Shown: positions 9,199 through 18,508 of the stretch, one piece after another
How positions within the stretch are numbered: position 1 is the first letter of the stretch
How the letters are laid out: each line of letters begins with the position of its first letter
NCBI GenBank assembly: GCA_965247075.1
Contig: CBDFGK010000002.1
Coordinates: 806,001 to 870,000 of the forward strand
Direction: 5' to 3'
Source: CBDFGK01 sp965247075
Lineage (GTDB): Bacteria; Pseudomonadota; Gammaproteobacteria; Pseudomonadales; Halieaceae
DNA length: 64,000 bases
Made by a program: the position numbers and the translations under genes
Notes under the pieces: generated by a model
Seen by the model: only the letters and a program-made list of their open reading frames with translations
Database searches by the model: none
Told to the model about the DNA's origin: nothing

Positions 9199-10839
9199 TC
9201 ACTGCGCCTCGAATACAATTTTCCCTTCAAAAACCGTCATGTTCACTTTCGTTTCACCGATTTTATCGGGCTTAATGTCAAAGAGGTTTTGATCCAGAAC
9301 GGCTAGATTTGCCAGTTTACCGACTTCAATTGAGCCCAGGTCGTTTCCCCTACCGGTAGCAATAGCGCCGTTGACGGTCAAGGCCCTGATCGCTGAGATC
9401 AAGTCAATGGACTCATCTCCGTGAAAAAGAATTCCCTGTAGCGCAGGGAACAAATTTGGCGTGTCGGAGACTACCCAGTCTGTGCCGACAGTTAACATAA
9501 TGCCCTTGTTTAATAGTGTTCTGAATCTCCAGGCACTCTGTGGAGGATCACCCAGGGTTGATCCATAGAGATGCCAGACAGAGGGCGACATCTCACCAAT
9601 GACATTGAGAGCCCTCATCCGGATCATGTCGCTTTCCAATACCAGGTTGGTGTGCCCCAAGTCATGTCTAACCAGAGAATTTGGATTGGAGCGACGTGCC
9701 TGTTCAATGGCATCCAAAGCCACGTGTACCCCGCCCTGCCCAGAAGCGTGCATTTTGGTTTTGATGCCCATTTTATCAAATCGGGTCACCGCTTCGTTTA
9801 GAATCAACGGCGGAATTAAAATACGTTCAAGTTCTGGCTGTCCATTTACCGGATCAATATCAGCCTGTGTGAAATAAGGGCCGGTCGGGGTGCCGTCTAT
9901 CCACATTTTTATGTTATTGACGTCAACATGGTCGGATTGATATCGAGCGCGCTCTGCTATCAACACTTCCACTTCCTGCGCCGAATCCCTGTTAAATTTG
10001 GCGCTCCCCCATATCAGGTGTGCGGCTACATTGAGATTTAACCCAGGGCCACCATCTATAGCCGAAAGTAGTTCCAGTAACTCCCGATCTGTTGATGCCT
10101 CCTGAACGGAGGTAATACCGTTTTCATTGCATATCTCAATAGCTTTTTCCAACGCCACCCGATTTTTTTCGGGAGAATATAACGGTATATTTTTCGCAAC
10201 CAATCCAGTCGCAGTTTCAATCAGCTCGCCTGTTAGTCGTCCACTGTCATCCTTAACCAGCTCTCCTCCAAATGGATTCGGCGTAAATTCATCGATCCCC
10301 GACAGCTCCAGGGCCTTGGAGTTTACTAAAGCATTGTGCAGGCTACCCTCATGAATATAGACCGGTATATCGGGAAATAATGAATCCAGGTATTCTCTGT
10401 CCGGTTTACCACCTGGAAATTGCTCTGAAAAAAATAGTCCGGCAATTAACCATTCTGTGCTCTCCAATGAACTCGCGCACTCTTTTAACTTGGAAAAAAA
10501 CGGGTCGCCCATTGGCCCGGTAGGTAAATTACACCAGTATTTTATCCGCTGGCCGGCCCATAGAAGATGTGTGTGTGCGTCGTGAATGCCAGGCATTACC
10601 ATACTGCCCTTCAAGTCGATGACATTAGTACTCTTACCGATATAACTTTTTACGCTCGAGTTATCACCGACGTATATTATTCGCTTGTCTTTTACAGCAA
10701 TAGCCTGTGCCCAAGGCTGATCATCATTGACAGTGTAGATGGCGCCATTGCGGTAAACGCTATCAGCCTGTTCTGCGACAACAATACTTGCTGCAGAGCT
10801 TAGGAAAACGAAAAAATAAATCCGAAGATTCTCAATCAT
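9199..10839 (-). CDS. YtcJ-like amidohydrolase, exported
   Basis: 546 aa, the usual size of the amidohydrolase-3 (YtcJ-like) family of metal-dependent hydrolases that cleave amides or related C-N bonds. A probable signal peptide covers residues 1-22, so it may work in the periplasm. The metal-binding HxH motif (DAHTHL) is near residue 87, the family motif MWIDGTPTGPYF is near 315, and the C-terminal Asp region (VGTDWVVSDTPNLFP) is near 455. The substrate cannot be read from sequence. It sits with oxidase, cyclodeaminase-like and transporter genes, which suggests breakdown of an amide or N-acyl compound. Confidence 0.8.
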   Translation of the reverse strand: MIENLRIYFFVFLSSAASIVVAEQADSVYRNGAIYTVNDDQPWAQAIAVKDKRIIYVGDNSSVKSYIGKSTNVIDLKGSMVMPGIHDAHTHLLWAGQRIKYWCNLPTGPMGDPFFSKLKECASSLESTEWLIAGLFFSEQFPGGKPDREYLDSLFPDIPVYIHEGSLHNALVNSKALELSGIDEFTPNPFGGELVKDDSGRLTGELIETATGLVAKNIPLYSPEKNRVALEKAIEICNENGITSVQEASTDRELLELLSAIDGGPGLNLNVAAHLIWGSAKFNRDSAQEVEVLIAERARYQSDHVDVNNIKMWIDGTPTGPYFTQADIDPVNGQPELERILIPPLILNEAVTRFDKMGIKTKMHASGQGGVHVALDAIEQARRSNPNSLVRHDLGHTNLVLESDMIRMRALNVIGEMSPSVWHLYGSTLGDPPQSAWRFRTLLNKGIMLTVGTDWVVSDTPNLFPALQGILFHGDESIDLISAIRALTVNGAIATGRGNDLGSIEVGKLANLAVLDQNLFDIKPDKIGETKVNMTVFEGKIVFEAQ

Positions 10840-10881
10840 GAAATAAAACCTCTCTATCTAATGAATACACTAAGCCAAAAA

Positions 10882-11016
10882 TCATGGCTGGCAACTACCA
10901 GTTGCGACCCGCGGTGACTTCAGCCTCATTCGCTGATGCCCCGACAGCGACAAGGCGCGAATAGCATGTATGTCTGCAAACTTTGAACCGCTTTTGACTG
11001 TGATGACATTTTCCAT
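10882..11016 (-). pseudogene. Probable RidA/YjgF-family remnant
   Basis: A strong ribosome-binding site (AAGGAAGAAGG) precedes ATG 11016. The first 17 residues (MENVITVKSGSKFADIH) look like the N-terminus of RidA-family enamine/imine deaminases found beside amine oxidases. The frame then breaks: an alternate frame carries a recognisable YSRLVAVG-like string followed by TAGRN, so a small deletion and frameshift seem to have removed the rest (about 100 residues). RidA proteins remove reactive imines made by FAD amine oxidases, which fits the neighbours. Recognition is by eye on a short stretch. Confidence 0.42.
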
Positions 11017-11043
11017 ACCTTCTTCCTTTCTAAGATTGTAGCC

Positions 11044-12207
11044 CTAACTCATTATTGGCTCGTCCCAGAGATTAAGAGAAACACCAATGCCTTTTTCGAT
11101 GGCATTGCGGTAAACCCTAGTGCCCCATGCGACGTCTTCCACGGGCATCCCGCCGACCGACAGCATGATGATTTCTTCATCATTCGTTCGGCCCGGCGAA
11201 TCACCTGCGACAATCTTTCCAAGATCTTCGAGGTCTTCTTTCTTCAGCTTTCCCTCTTCGACCATGTCCACAAACTTCATGCCAACAAGAGGGTTTACTT
11301 CATGGGTTGGTGAAGGGAGCTCCGACATCCAAGCCTCGTAGAGGCCTGTGTTGTCCAGTACTTTACGGACATCAGGGCCTGCAATGCCATTGTCGAAGTT
11401 GCCAAGGGCGGGCATCGCGAAGAACGTACCTGGGCTAACCCATTCGCGTTTGACGAAGGGGTATTTTGATGGATCACCCGTTTCACCAGAACTGCAATAA
11501 GCCACGACATCAGAACCGCGCACAACCTCTTCATCGGTCTCAACGCGGTAGACATTGGTAAGTTGTGGATAGGTTTCTTTGGTCCATGCGATAAATAGAT
11601 CAAGGCTCTTTTTCCCGCGCCCTTTGACCTTGACCGTGTCAATGTCAGGGCACGCCGTAATAAACGCGCTGAGAGACGTTTTTCCCATAACGCCAGGGCC
11701 AAGAATACCGGCAACACGTGAATCCTTACGGGCTAGATGACGCGCACCGACACCTGGGATTGCGCCTGTACGATAGGCTGATAATAGGTTTGCAGACATC
11801 AGCGCAAGCGGCGCGCCAGTTTCTGTGTCCGTCAGGATAAACATCAGGATGGACCGCGGAAGCCCGATTTCTCGATTTGCAATGTTTGAGCCATACCATT
11901 TCACTCCAGAGGTGCCGAAGTCGCCGCCCAAATATGCAGGCATTGCCATGAGCCTGCGGTCAGCGGTCGGTTTCGGCATTGTTGCATGCGGCGAATCTTC
12001 CGGAAATAGGATCATAGATCCGTGGGAGTTGTTGTTTTCTCCTGCCATCCGATAGTCGCCACAGTTAAGCAATTTGAACATTTCGTCCATGGTATCTACG
12101 CAGGCAGGCATGTCCGTGACACCCGCTTTAACCATGTCGGGTTCTGAAAGATAGATGAAGTCGATTTTGGTAGAACTAGTCATGATGTGGTCCATTTTAA
12201 AAGTCAT
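11044..12207 (-). CDS. Ornithine cyclodeaminase / mu-crystallin family protein (tyramine oxidase subunit B-like)
   Basis: 387 aa. The dinucleotide-binding region is near residues 165-185 (VAGILGPGVMGKTSLSAF), and the substrate-side segment ANLLSAYRTGAIPGVGARHLA is typical of the ornithine cyclodeaminase/mu-crystallin fold. It resembles proteins labelled tyramine oxidase subunit B, which accompany FAD amine oxidases. It likely reduces an imine or cyclises an amino acid with NAD(P); the true substrate is unknown. ATGs at 12207, 12195 and 12183 are all possible starts. Upstream on the same strand lies the MFS transporter gene. Confidence 0.75.
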   Translation of the reverse strand: MTFKMDHIMTSSTKIDFIYLSEPDMVKAGVTDMPACVDTMDEMFKLLNCGDYRMAGENNNSHGSMILFPEDSPHATMPKPTADRRLMAMPAYLGGDFGTSGVKWYGSNIANREIGLPRSILMFILTDTETGAPLALMSANLLSAYRTGAIPGVGARHLARKDSRVAGILGPGVMGKTSLSAFITACPDIDTVKVKGRGKKSLDLFIAWTKETYPQLTNVYRVETDEEVVRGSDVVAYCSSGETGDPSKYPFVKREWVSPGTFFAMPALGNFDNGIAGPDVRKVLDNTGLYEAWMSELPSPTHEVNPLVGMKFVDMVEEGKLKKEDLEDLGKIVAGDSPGRTNDEEIIMLSVGGMPVEDVAWGTRVYRNAIEKGIGVSLNLWDEPIMS

Positions 12208-12237
12208 CTGGTAAAGTAATGGCGACTATCGCGTTCA

Positions 12238-13446
12238 TTAAACTCGAGTTAAGCGGACAACAATCATATAAATTGTTAAGGACAGAATTGAACAAATGCC
12301 CGAGAAAACCAAGACAGTTTCAAAGCCCTGACCTGCCATCATTCGTCCGCCCAATGCCGGCCCAATTACGCCGCCCAGTGATAAAGTTGTGGCACACAGT
12401 ACGACGAAGCGACCGCTCAAATCGACCTCGGCGCTAAGTCCAAAGAAGTAAGCTAGGCCGTAATTAACGCAAAAAGTGAACGATATTGCGCCCAATGCGA
12501 AAGACATTAGAGACCTCGACTGCCAAATTATTATTAGGCTGACAACGTTGACGATCATGATGGCTATCAAAGGCAAGTTGCGCCCTATCTTGTTTCCTAA
12601 CCAAGCCGCTACGAACGCGCCAACGGCAGAAGATATCATTCCCAGTGCCAGGGTAACGCCGACTTTATCCGCCGGCAGTCCTTTATCGGTTCCCATGATT
12701 TCGAGAAAAGCCCACGTTGCAAGAATGCCGCTGAAAAAAACGATGCCCGCCGTTAGTGTCAAAAGCGACAAGGCAATGGGTGCCGGAGATGGCTTTGACC
12801 CGGCAAAGGCGTTTTTGTCAGCCTCGGGTATCAGGGGCGACGCTGTTGTATCGCTTTTGACGCCGTGGGAGGGCAGTATGCCGCTAAGGAGGCCAATGGC
12901 CAAACACGTTGCGGCCATGGCATAGGCCATCCCCGTGAAACCATAGACAGGGATTACCAACACGGGCAATGCGAAGAGCATAATTGTAGCAGGCAGTGCT
13001 TCCAGGCCCAGCTTCACGCCGAAGGCTCTATCCGGATTTCCACTATCGCCCATGACGGCCATGCCCAGGGCATAGAGACCCCCAAGTCCGATCCCCATAA
13101 CGCCAAATAGCATCATGATTGACTGATAATTGGCGGTGAACGTGACGGCCAATAAAGAAGCTATAGAAATTCCTGAGCCCAAAAAAGCTGCGAACTTCCA
13201 GTTGAGTCGCCTCACAAAAAAAAGGGACGCGATTGCTATCAATGTAAAAGTAAGATTGAAAACTGCAATGATATCGCCAAGCTGGGATTCGCTGAAATTA
13301 AAGGCCTCAGCCATTGCACCTATAACCATCGGCATCGTACTGGAAATCAGAGCCCCGATCCCAGAAAGAAGGCCGGCAGCTATATACACAGATATGCGGT
13401 CGATTGGGTGTTCTGTCGATACAGCGGAAGTCCGCACGATGGCCAT
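12238..13446 (-). CDS. MFS transporter
   Basis: 402 aa with about twelve hydrophobic segments and the characteristic half-way loop, so an inner-membrane major facilitator transporter. Examples of membrane segments are SIYVAAGLLSGIGALI-like residues 18-35 and the ALGMAVMG region near 125. Position between an FAD amino-acid/amine oxidase and a cyclodeaminase-like gene suggests uptake of the cluster's substrate. The direction of transport and the substrate cannot be told from sequence. Confidence 0.8.
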   Translation of the reverse strand: MAIVRTSAVSTEHPIDRISVYIAAGLLSGIGALISSTMPMVIGAMAEAFNFSESQLGDIIAVFNLTFTLIAIASLFFVRRLNWKFAAFLGSGISIASLLAVTFTANYQSIMMLFGVMGIGLGGLYALGMAVMGDSGNPDRAFGVKLGLEALPATIMLFALPVLVIPVYGFTGMAYAMAATCLAIGLLSGILPSHGVKSDTTASPLIPEADKNAFAGSKPSPAPIALSLLTLTAGIVFFSGILATWAFLEIMGTDKGLPADKVGVTLALGMISSAVGAFVAAWLGNKIGRNLPLIAIMIVNVVSLIIIWQSRSLMSFALGAISFTFCVNYGLAYFFGLSAEVDLSGRFVVLCATTLSLGGVIGPALGGRMMAGQGFETVLVFSGICSILSLTIYMIVVRLTRV

Positions 13447-13593
13447 AAGACCTTCTCTACGTTATTATTACGAGATATTGTATACTGTATTCACTATAGA
13501 GAGTGCTGTCTAGCGCGCGTTTTTCTTGCCGTTCCTGAACTTGTGAGATCGCGGTTGTCTTTGTTCCTATTGATAGGAATCCTTTATACGATC

Positions 13594-14886
13594 TCAGAGG
13601 CGATCAAACCGATACGTGTTTGGGTCTACAATGGGGTCAGCATCGGTCACAAGGTCTGCCGCTAAATGTCCAGCCGCCGGTCCAGTACCAAATCCATGTC
13701 CCGAAAATCCAGTTGCAACCGTCAGACCAGGAAGGGCTTCAATATGATCGATAACAGGATTTGAGTCTGGGGTGATGTCAATAATGCCCGCCCACTCTTC
13801 TTCTATCTCAGCTTTATCGAAAATCGGCCAAGCGTTACGAAGGTTGGTGAGGGCTTCTTGATTGAGGTCTGGGTCAACTCTCGGATCCCTGGTGCGGATC
13901 TTTTCAAACGGTGATGGACTGTTTGCACTCCAGCGGCGTGAAAGCGCTAGATCTTCGGAAAATTCACGGCCTAACGACGTTCGTAAAAAACTGAAATTAG
14001 CGCGAAGCTGGTTGAAATAACGCCAACCGATCAACAAGTGATCGAGGGTAAGAGGCGCACTTAATGCGGATCGTTGGGTAATGATAAAACCGCCATCTTG
14101 ATGTTTTCTAAAAGAGAAATCGGGGCCTCCAACTGAAATATCCGTGGGTCCTTCCATTGGCTTAGTACGCAGAACAGAACCAACGACGGGAAGCGTTGGC
14201 AAAGAAACACCAAGGTTGCCTAAGAATCGTCTAGACCATGCGCCACCGGCGAGCAGCACTCGATCACAACGAATTTCGCCTTTTTCTGTTACGACACTAC
14301 TGACTTTTCCGCCCGAGGTGGAAAGCGTGCGTACGGCGCAGTTTTGAACCAGAATAGCGCCTTTTGCAATGGCGTTTTTGGCCATCGCGCTGACTGCTAT
14401 CGAAGGTTCCGCACGACCATCAGATACCGTATAAATACCGCCCGCCCATTGGCCTAGACCATTTGGTACACGCTCATCGATTTCTTTTGCACTCAGAAGC
14501 TGCGAACCCAATGAAAGAGATTGAACCGAGTTTGACCAAGCTTCATGCATCGCCATCTGTTCTTCTGTTTGGGCCAAGAACATGATGCCGCACTGCTTGT
14601 AACCAACCGATTGTCCGATTCGTTCTGGCATTTCCACCCAGAGTTTATCTGCCGCTATAGCCAAGGGAACGTCTGCAGCATGGCGACTGGTTTTTCGTAC
14701 CCAGCCTAAATTCCGTGACGACTGTTCCCCAGCGATATGACCTTTTTCCAGCAATACAACGGGAATGTCACGCTCCGCCAAAGTGAGTGCCGCCGTAACA
14801 CCAACAATCCCACCACCGATAACCACTACTGCGGTGGAATCCGGGAAATCATCTGTTGTGTTTACTGACTGAAGTGTTTTTGTCAT
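13594..14886 (-). CDS. FAD-dependent amine/amino-acid oxidoreductase (DAO family)
   Basis: 430 aa. The N-terminal dinucleotide-binding motif VVIGGGIVGVTAAL is near residues 21-34 with an acidic strand end (VVLLEKG). The C-terminal DAO signature reads VATGFSGHGFGTGPAAGHLAADLV near 395. The family oxidatively deaminates glycine-, sarcosine- or D-amino-acid-like substrates with FAD. It is the second gene of the cluster reading leftward, 53 bases after the DUF3604 fragment and 147 bases before the MFS gene. The closest functional group (for example glycine oxidase or gamma-glutamylputrescine oxidase type) cannot be assigned. Confidence 0.82.
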   Translation of the reverse strand: MTKTLQSVNTTDDFPDSTAVVVIGGGIVGVTAALTLAERDIPVVLLEKGHIAGEQSSRNLGWVRKTSRHAADVPLAIAADKLWVEMPERIGQSVGYKQCGIMFLAQTEEQMAMHEAWSNSVQSLSLGSQLLSAKEIDERVPNGLGQWAGGIYTVSDGRAEPSIAVSAMAKNAIAKGAILVQNCAVRTLSTSGGKVSSVVTEKGEIRCDRVLLAGGAWSRRFLGNLGVSLPTLPVVGSVLRTKPMEGPTDISVGGPDFSFRKHQDGGFIITQRSALSAPLTLDHLLIGWRYFNQLRANFSFLRTSLGREFSEDLALSRRWSANSPSPFEKIRTRDPRVDPDLNQEALTNLRNAWPIFDKAEIEEEWAGIIDITPDSNPVIDHIEALPGLTVATGFSGHGFGTGPAAGHLAADLVTDADPIVDPNTYRFDRL

Positions 14887-14939
14887 GTGCTCGCTTCCTC
14901 AATTTCCCTCACTGGATTATTACGCGACAGTGATTTCTT

Positions 14940-15150
14940 CTACTGCGGTGTATACCAAATTGGCGACGACCATGCCATCTCCTGGATTACCTGTCTACTC
15001 GCGTCCTGGCAAACGGCTGGTCGATCTGCTTGCTCCAGTTTCAGGCAGTCCAGTAAACTCCAACGTGGACTTGGATTTTCAACCGCACGAAGATAGTAAT
15101 AAGAAGGTATCTCAGGATCGAACTCCCGATCCTCAAAAACGGCACACAAG
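14940..15150 (-). pseudogene. DUF3604-family C-terminal fragment
   Basis: About 70 residues matching the conserved C-terminus of DUF3604 proteins: FDPEIPSYYYLRAVENPSPR-like text, then AWSSPIWYTP at the end. The family is usually about 600-700 aa, so over 500 residues are missing, cut off by the IS630-type element directly upstream. DUF3604 proteins are often exported and found in catabolic clusters; no firm function is known. The fragment was once the first surviving gene of the leftward cluster. Confidence 0.65.
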
Positions 15151-15153
15151 CTA

Positions 15154-16334
15154 GTGTAGTGTTGCATATAAAGTATTCAAATGTAGTATAATCCAGTACA
15201 GGTTTTTGACTGGACGATCCTTGCTATGGGCGCACCTGTACCAATTGTTTTATCACGTAAACAACGGGAAGAATATGAAAAATTGTGTCGCAGCGGTAAG
15301 ACATCAGTGCGGCTCAGGGAACGGCTTACTATCGTGCTGTTAGCCCGTGAAGGCCTCAACAATGGTGAAATATCCGAACATATGTCAATCAGCGCTCATA
15401 AAGCGGGCCGGTGGAGAAACCGGTTTGCCGAGGGCGGGTTGGCTGCAATAGAGAAAGACTTGCCCAGGGGCGGGAACTACGGCGGGAAAAACAGTCAAGT
15501 ACAAGCACGATTACGTCAGAAGGTTATTGAAAAGACCACTCAAGAAGTTCCGGTAAATGCCACTCACTGGAGCACAAGAACGCTGGCAGCCGAATTGGGT
15601 ACGAACTACTCATTTGTCGCCAGAGTTTGGCGTGACTGCGGGTTTAAACCGCACTTGATCAGACAGTTTAAAATCAGTAACGATCCGCAGTTTGCGGACA
15701 AGTTGGAAGATGTGGTGGGGCTTTATCTTGATCCGCCAGAAAATGCAGTGGTATTCTGTGTCGATGAAAAAAGCTCCATACAGGCGTTAGACCGAACTCA
15801 GCCGGGATTACCGTTGAAGAAAGGGCGAGCAGCGACCATGACGCACGACTACAAACGCCATGGCACCAGCACGTTATTTGCCGCACTCAATGTCTTCTCG
15901 GGGGAAGTGATTGGCGAGTGCAAGCAGCGCCATCGGCATCAGGAATTTCTGGCCTTCTTGAAAACTGTGGAAAAACAAACACAACCGGGCAAGGAACTGC
16001 ATGTGATTGTGGACAACTACTCTACCCATAAACATCAAAAAGTGAAGAACTGGTTGAAGCGTAACAAACGCGTCACGTTGCATTTCATACCAACAAGTTC
16101 CTCTTGGTTAAACCTTGTCGAACGATTCTTCGGGCTAAGTACTGACCAGCAGATACGCCGGGGCGTGTTTAGCTCAGTGAGAGACTTGGAGGAAAAGATT
16201 ATGAAGTTTATTGCCGCTCATAACGAGAATCCGAAACCGTTTGTCTGGACTAAATCAGCCGAAGACATACTGGCAAAAACAAACCGTGCTCGTCAGGCAT
16301 TAGCTAAATGAGCAATTTATTTGCAACACTACAC
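15154..16334 (+). mobile_element. IS630-family insertion sequence, intact
   Basis: 1181 bp between 13-bp perfect inverted repeats (GTGTAGTGTTGCA at the left end), flanked on both sides by TA, the target dinucleotide duplicated by IS630/Tc1-type elements. It carries one intact transposase. It truncates the DUF3604 gene on its left; the right flank (NTF2-like gene) is unrelated, so DNA was lost at this site after or during insertion. Confidence 0.9.
15226..16311 (+). CDS. IS630-family transposase
   Basis: 361 aa, full length. Residues 1-110 form the helix-turn-helix DNA-binding part (SVRLRERLTIVLLAREGLNN region). The DDE domain shows FCVDEKSS near 178, VIVDNYSTHKH near 263 and PTSSSWLNLVERFFG near 287, giving the catalytic D, D and E. 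No disruption is seen. Confidence 0.95.
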   Translation: MGAPVPIVLSRKQREEYEKLCRSGKTSVRLRERLTIVLLAREGLNNGEISEHMSISAHKAGRWRNRFAEGGLAAIEKDLPRGGNYGGKNSQVQARLRQKVIEKTTQEVPVNATHWSTRTLAAELGTNYSFVARVWRDCGFKPHLIRQFKISNDPQFADKLEDVVGLYLDPPENAVVFCVDEKSSIQALDRTQPGLPLKKGRAATMTHDYKRHGTSTLFAALNVFSGEVIGECKQRHRHQEFLAFLKTVEKQTQPGKELHVIVDNYSTHKHQKVKNWLKRNKRVTLHFIPTSSSWLNLVERFFGLSTDQQIRRGVFSSVRDLEEKIMKFIAAHNENPKPFVWTKSAEDILAKTNRARQALAK

Positions 16335-16373
16335 TAGAATACCCCCGGCCACTTATCGATAATTGGAGACCGT

Positions 16374-16835
16374 ATGTCCAAAGCAGACGACAACCGCAAC
16401 ACCAGTACCGCCCTCTGGCAAGCCCTGTATGAACGCCGCTGGGATGATGTGGGCTGGTATTTTGCCGAAGACGGCCTGTATCAGGATGTACCCACCCCGG
16501 ACATGGGTGCGGTGGGTCCGGCACAGGTGGCCAGGCGCCTGAAAATTGGCCACGACCCTGTCGAACGCCACGAGCACCGGATATTTCGCATGGTGGCAGA
16601 CGATACCTGCTGCATCACCGAGCATCGGGAGGACTGGTATTTTCATACCGGCGAGGTGGTCAAGCTGCCCTTCACCTCCATTCATGAGTTTAACGACCAG
16701 GGCAAGATATCGCTGTGGCGCGATTACTGGGATCTGAATACCTTGATGTCCAATGCACCGGCCTGGTGGATAGAGAAGATTATGGAAGACGCCGGCGAAG
16801 ATGAGTTCGGCAGCAAGGATACTGTCGATGCCTGA
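16374..16835 (+). CDS. NTF2-like / limonene-epoxide-hydrolase-type protein
   Basis: 153 aa, one NTF2-like alpha-beta barrel domain of the kind shared by SnoaL-like and limonene-1,2-epoxide hydrolase proteins. Visible family traits are the opening helix (ALWQALYERRWDDVGWYFAED), DVPTPDM, and the closing strand FNDQGKISLWRDYWDL. Which residues are catalytic is not clear. It precedes the sarcosine-oxidase-like gene by 14 bases, suggesting an operon. The substrate is unknown. Confidence 0.68.
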   Translation: MSKADDNRNTSTALWQALYERRWDDVGWYFAEDGLYQDVPTPDMGAVGPAQVARRLKIGHDPVERHEHRIFRMVADDTCCITEHREDWYFHTGEVVKLPFTSIHEFNDQGKISLWRDYWDLNTLMSNAPAWWIEKIMEDAGEDEFGSKDTVDA

Positions 16836-16849
16836 TGTAGCGTCCGCCC

Positions 16850-17962
16850 ATGAAAGCTAATCACTACGACGCCATTGTGCTCGGCACGGGTGGAGTTGGT
16901 AGCGCCACCCTGCTTGAGCTTACACGCCGCGGGCTGACAGTACTGGGGCTGGATCGCTTCCCCCCTGGCCACGACCGGGGCAGCAGCCACGGCGAAACCC
17001 GCATGATTCGCCAGTCTTATTTTGAGCACCCGGATTATGTACCCCTGCTCAAGCGCGCCTATACTCTCTGGGACGAGCTGGCTCCACAACTACTGGTGCG
17101 CTCCGGCGTTTACTATATTGGACCGGAACAGGGAGACATCATCACCGGCGTGCGAGCATCAGCGCGCCGCTATGATCTCCAGCTCGACTCGGTAGAACCC
17201 AACACTGACCAGGGTTTTAGCGCGCCCGCAAACAGCATCGCGATATTCGAACCTGAGGCCGGCTACCTGCCGGTGGAGCAATGCATCGAGCTACAGCTAT
17301 CGGTGGCAATTGAGGCCGGAGCCGAACATCGATGTGGTGAAGCCATTCAGGGATGGAGTAAATCAGCTCACACATTTGCAGTGCGCACCGACTCCCAACG
17401 CTATACCGCAGACCACCTGGTTATCGCCGCCGGTAGCTGGGCCAATACGCTAATGCCCGACTTGAAACTACCGCTGCGAATATTGCGCAAGCACCTGCAT
17501 TGGTTCGAAGCAGCACAACTGGAACTTGGCTGCTGTTTTTTCTTCGAGCTGGAACACGGCCAGTTTTATGGATTTCCCACCCTCAATGGTCTAGTGAAAG
17601 TCGGCGAACACAGCGGTGGTGAAGAAATCTACGATGCACTGACAGCCAGCCGCGAACCGGATGCGACAGACCGGCAAAGGGTTAGCGATTTTGTAAAAAC
17701 ACACTTCCCGGGCGCCGCACAACATGTCAGGCAGGCGGTGTGCTTTTACACCATGACCCCCGACAGCCAATTTATAGTCGATCACCATCCCGCCGGCAAA
17801 CGGGTTGCTTTTGCGGCCGGTTTGTCCGGGCACGGTTTCAAGTTTACCCCGGTACTGGGCGAGATACTGGCAGATCTGGTATTGGAAGGCGGCACTGACT
17901 TTGATATCGGCTTTCTCAGCCGCAGCCGGCCGGCACTCGCTAACCGGCAGGCTTCAATTTAA
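16850..17962 (+). CDS. Monomeric sarcosine oxidase / N-methyltryptophan oxidase-like flavoenzyme
   Basis: 370 aa, the usual size of monomeric sarcosine oxidases. FAD motif VLGTGGVGSATLLEL near residues 10-24, the conserved HGETRMIRQSYFEHPDYVPL block near 46-65, and the covalent-flavin cysteine in VCFYTMTPDSQF near 302-313. A lysine in LVKVGEH fits the oxygen-activating lysine of MSOX. It should oxidise an N-methyl amino acid, producing formaldehyde, the demethylated amino acid and peroxide. The 3' end overlaps the convergent msrB gene by 23 bases. Confidence 0.85.
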   Translation: MKANHYDAIVLGTGGVGSATLLELTRRGLTVLGLDRFPPGHDRGSSHGETRMIRQSYFEHPDYVPLLKRAYTLWDELAPQLLVRSGVYYIGPEQGDIITGVRASARRYDLQLDSVEPNTDQGFSAPANSIAIFEPEAGYLPVEQCIELQLSVAIEAGAEHRCGEAIQGWSKSAHTFAVRTDSQRYTADHLVIAAGSWANTLMPDLKLPLRILRKHLHWFEAAQLELGCCFFFELEHGQFYGFPTLNGLVKVGEHSGGEEIYDALTASREPDATDRQRVSDFVKTHFPGAAQHVRQAVCFYTMTPDSQFIVDHHPAGKRVAFAAGLSGHGFKFTPVLGEILADLVLEGGTDFDIGFLSRSRPALANRQASI

Positions 17963-18335
17963 TCGATGCGGAATTAATGCAGTAGCGCAAACCGCTGGGC
18001 TCAGGGCCGTCCTCGAAAACGTGTCCCAGGTGCGCGCCGCAATGGTCGCACATCACCTCCGTGCGCTGCATACCGTGCGTGGTATCGCTCTCCTGGCGAA
18101 TAATGGAGGATTCTGCCGGCGCAAAGAAGCTGGGCCAGCCACAGCCTGAGTCATACTTGCTGTCGGACAGGAACAGACGTTCACCGCAGCAGCGGCAGTT
18201 GTATTCACCCGTCTCCTTGGTATTCCAGTATTCGCCACTAAAAGCCCGTTCCGTACCCTTTTCGCGGGTAACCCGAAACTCCTCGTCGCTCAGCTTGTCG
18301 CGCCAGTATTCATTGTCTTGCGGATTTTTACTCAT
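17940..18335 (-). CDS. msrB: Peptide-methionine (R)-S-oxide reductase
   Basis: 131 aa, normal for MsrB, which repairs the R-form of methionine sulfoxide in proteins in the cytoplasm. The zinc-binding CxxC pairs are CRCCG near residue 47 and CDHCG near 95, and the catalytic cysteine is in RYCINSAS near 118. No signal peptide is seen. Confidence 0.95.
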   Translation of the reverse strand: MSKNPQDNEYWRDKLSDEEFRVTREKGTERAFSGEYWNTKETGEYNCRCCGERLFLSDSKYDSGCGWPSFFAPAESSIIRQESDTTHGMQRTEVMCDHCGAHLGHVFEDGPEPSGLRYCINSASIKLKPAG

Positions 18336-18377
18336 GTGCAGTACACTTTGGCTTCGCTGAATTTACTTTAGCAAGCC

Positions 18378-18461
18378 ATGGCCGACCTGCATATAGATGA
18401 TTTTTATCGCGATAGCGCGATGATTATGCGGCACCTTTATGCCGGCTTTCCGCGCAAGGTC
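18378..18461 (+). pseudogene. 5' remnant of an uncharacterised gene
   Basis: A good-looking start (MADLHIDDFYRDSAMIMRHL, then YAGFPRKV) resembles the N-terminus of conserved hypothetical proteins in related bacteria, as far as I recall. After about 28 residues the text becomes low quality and runs into the 3' end of pdxB on the other strand. It is likely the front of a gene whose body was deleted. No function can be given. Confidence 0.3.
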
Positions 18462-18508
18462 ATCGGTATCAACCGGCAGGGGTCGGCCAGCCAGGGCGCC
18501 ATTAACCG

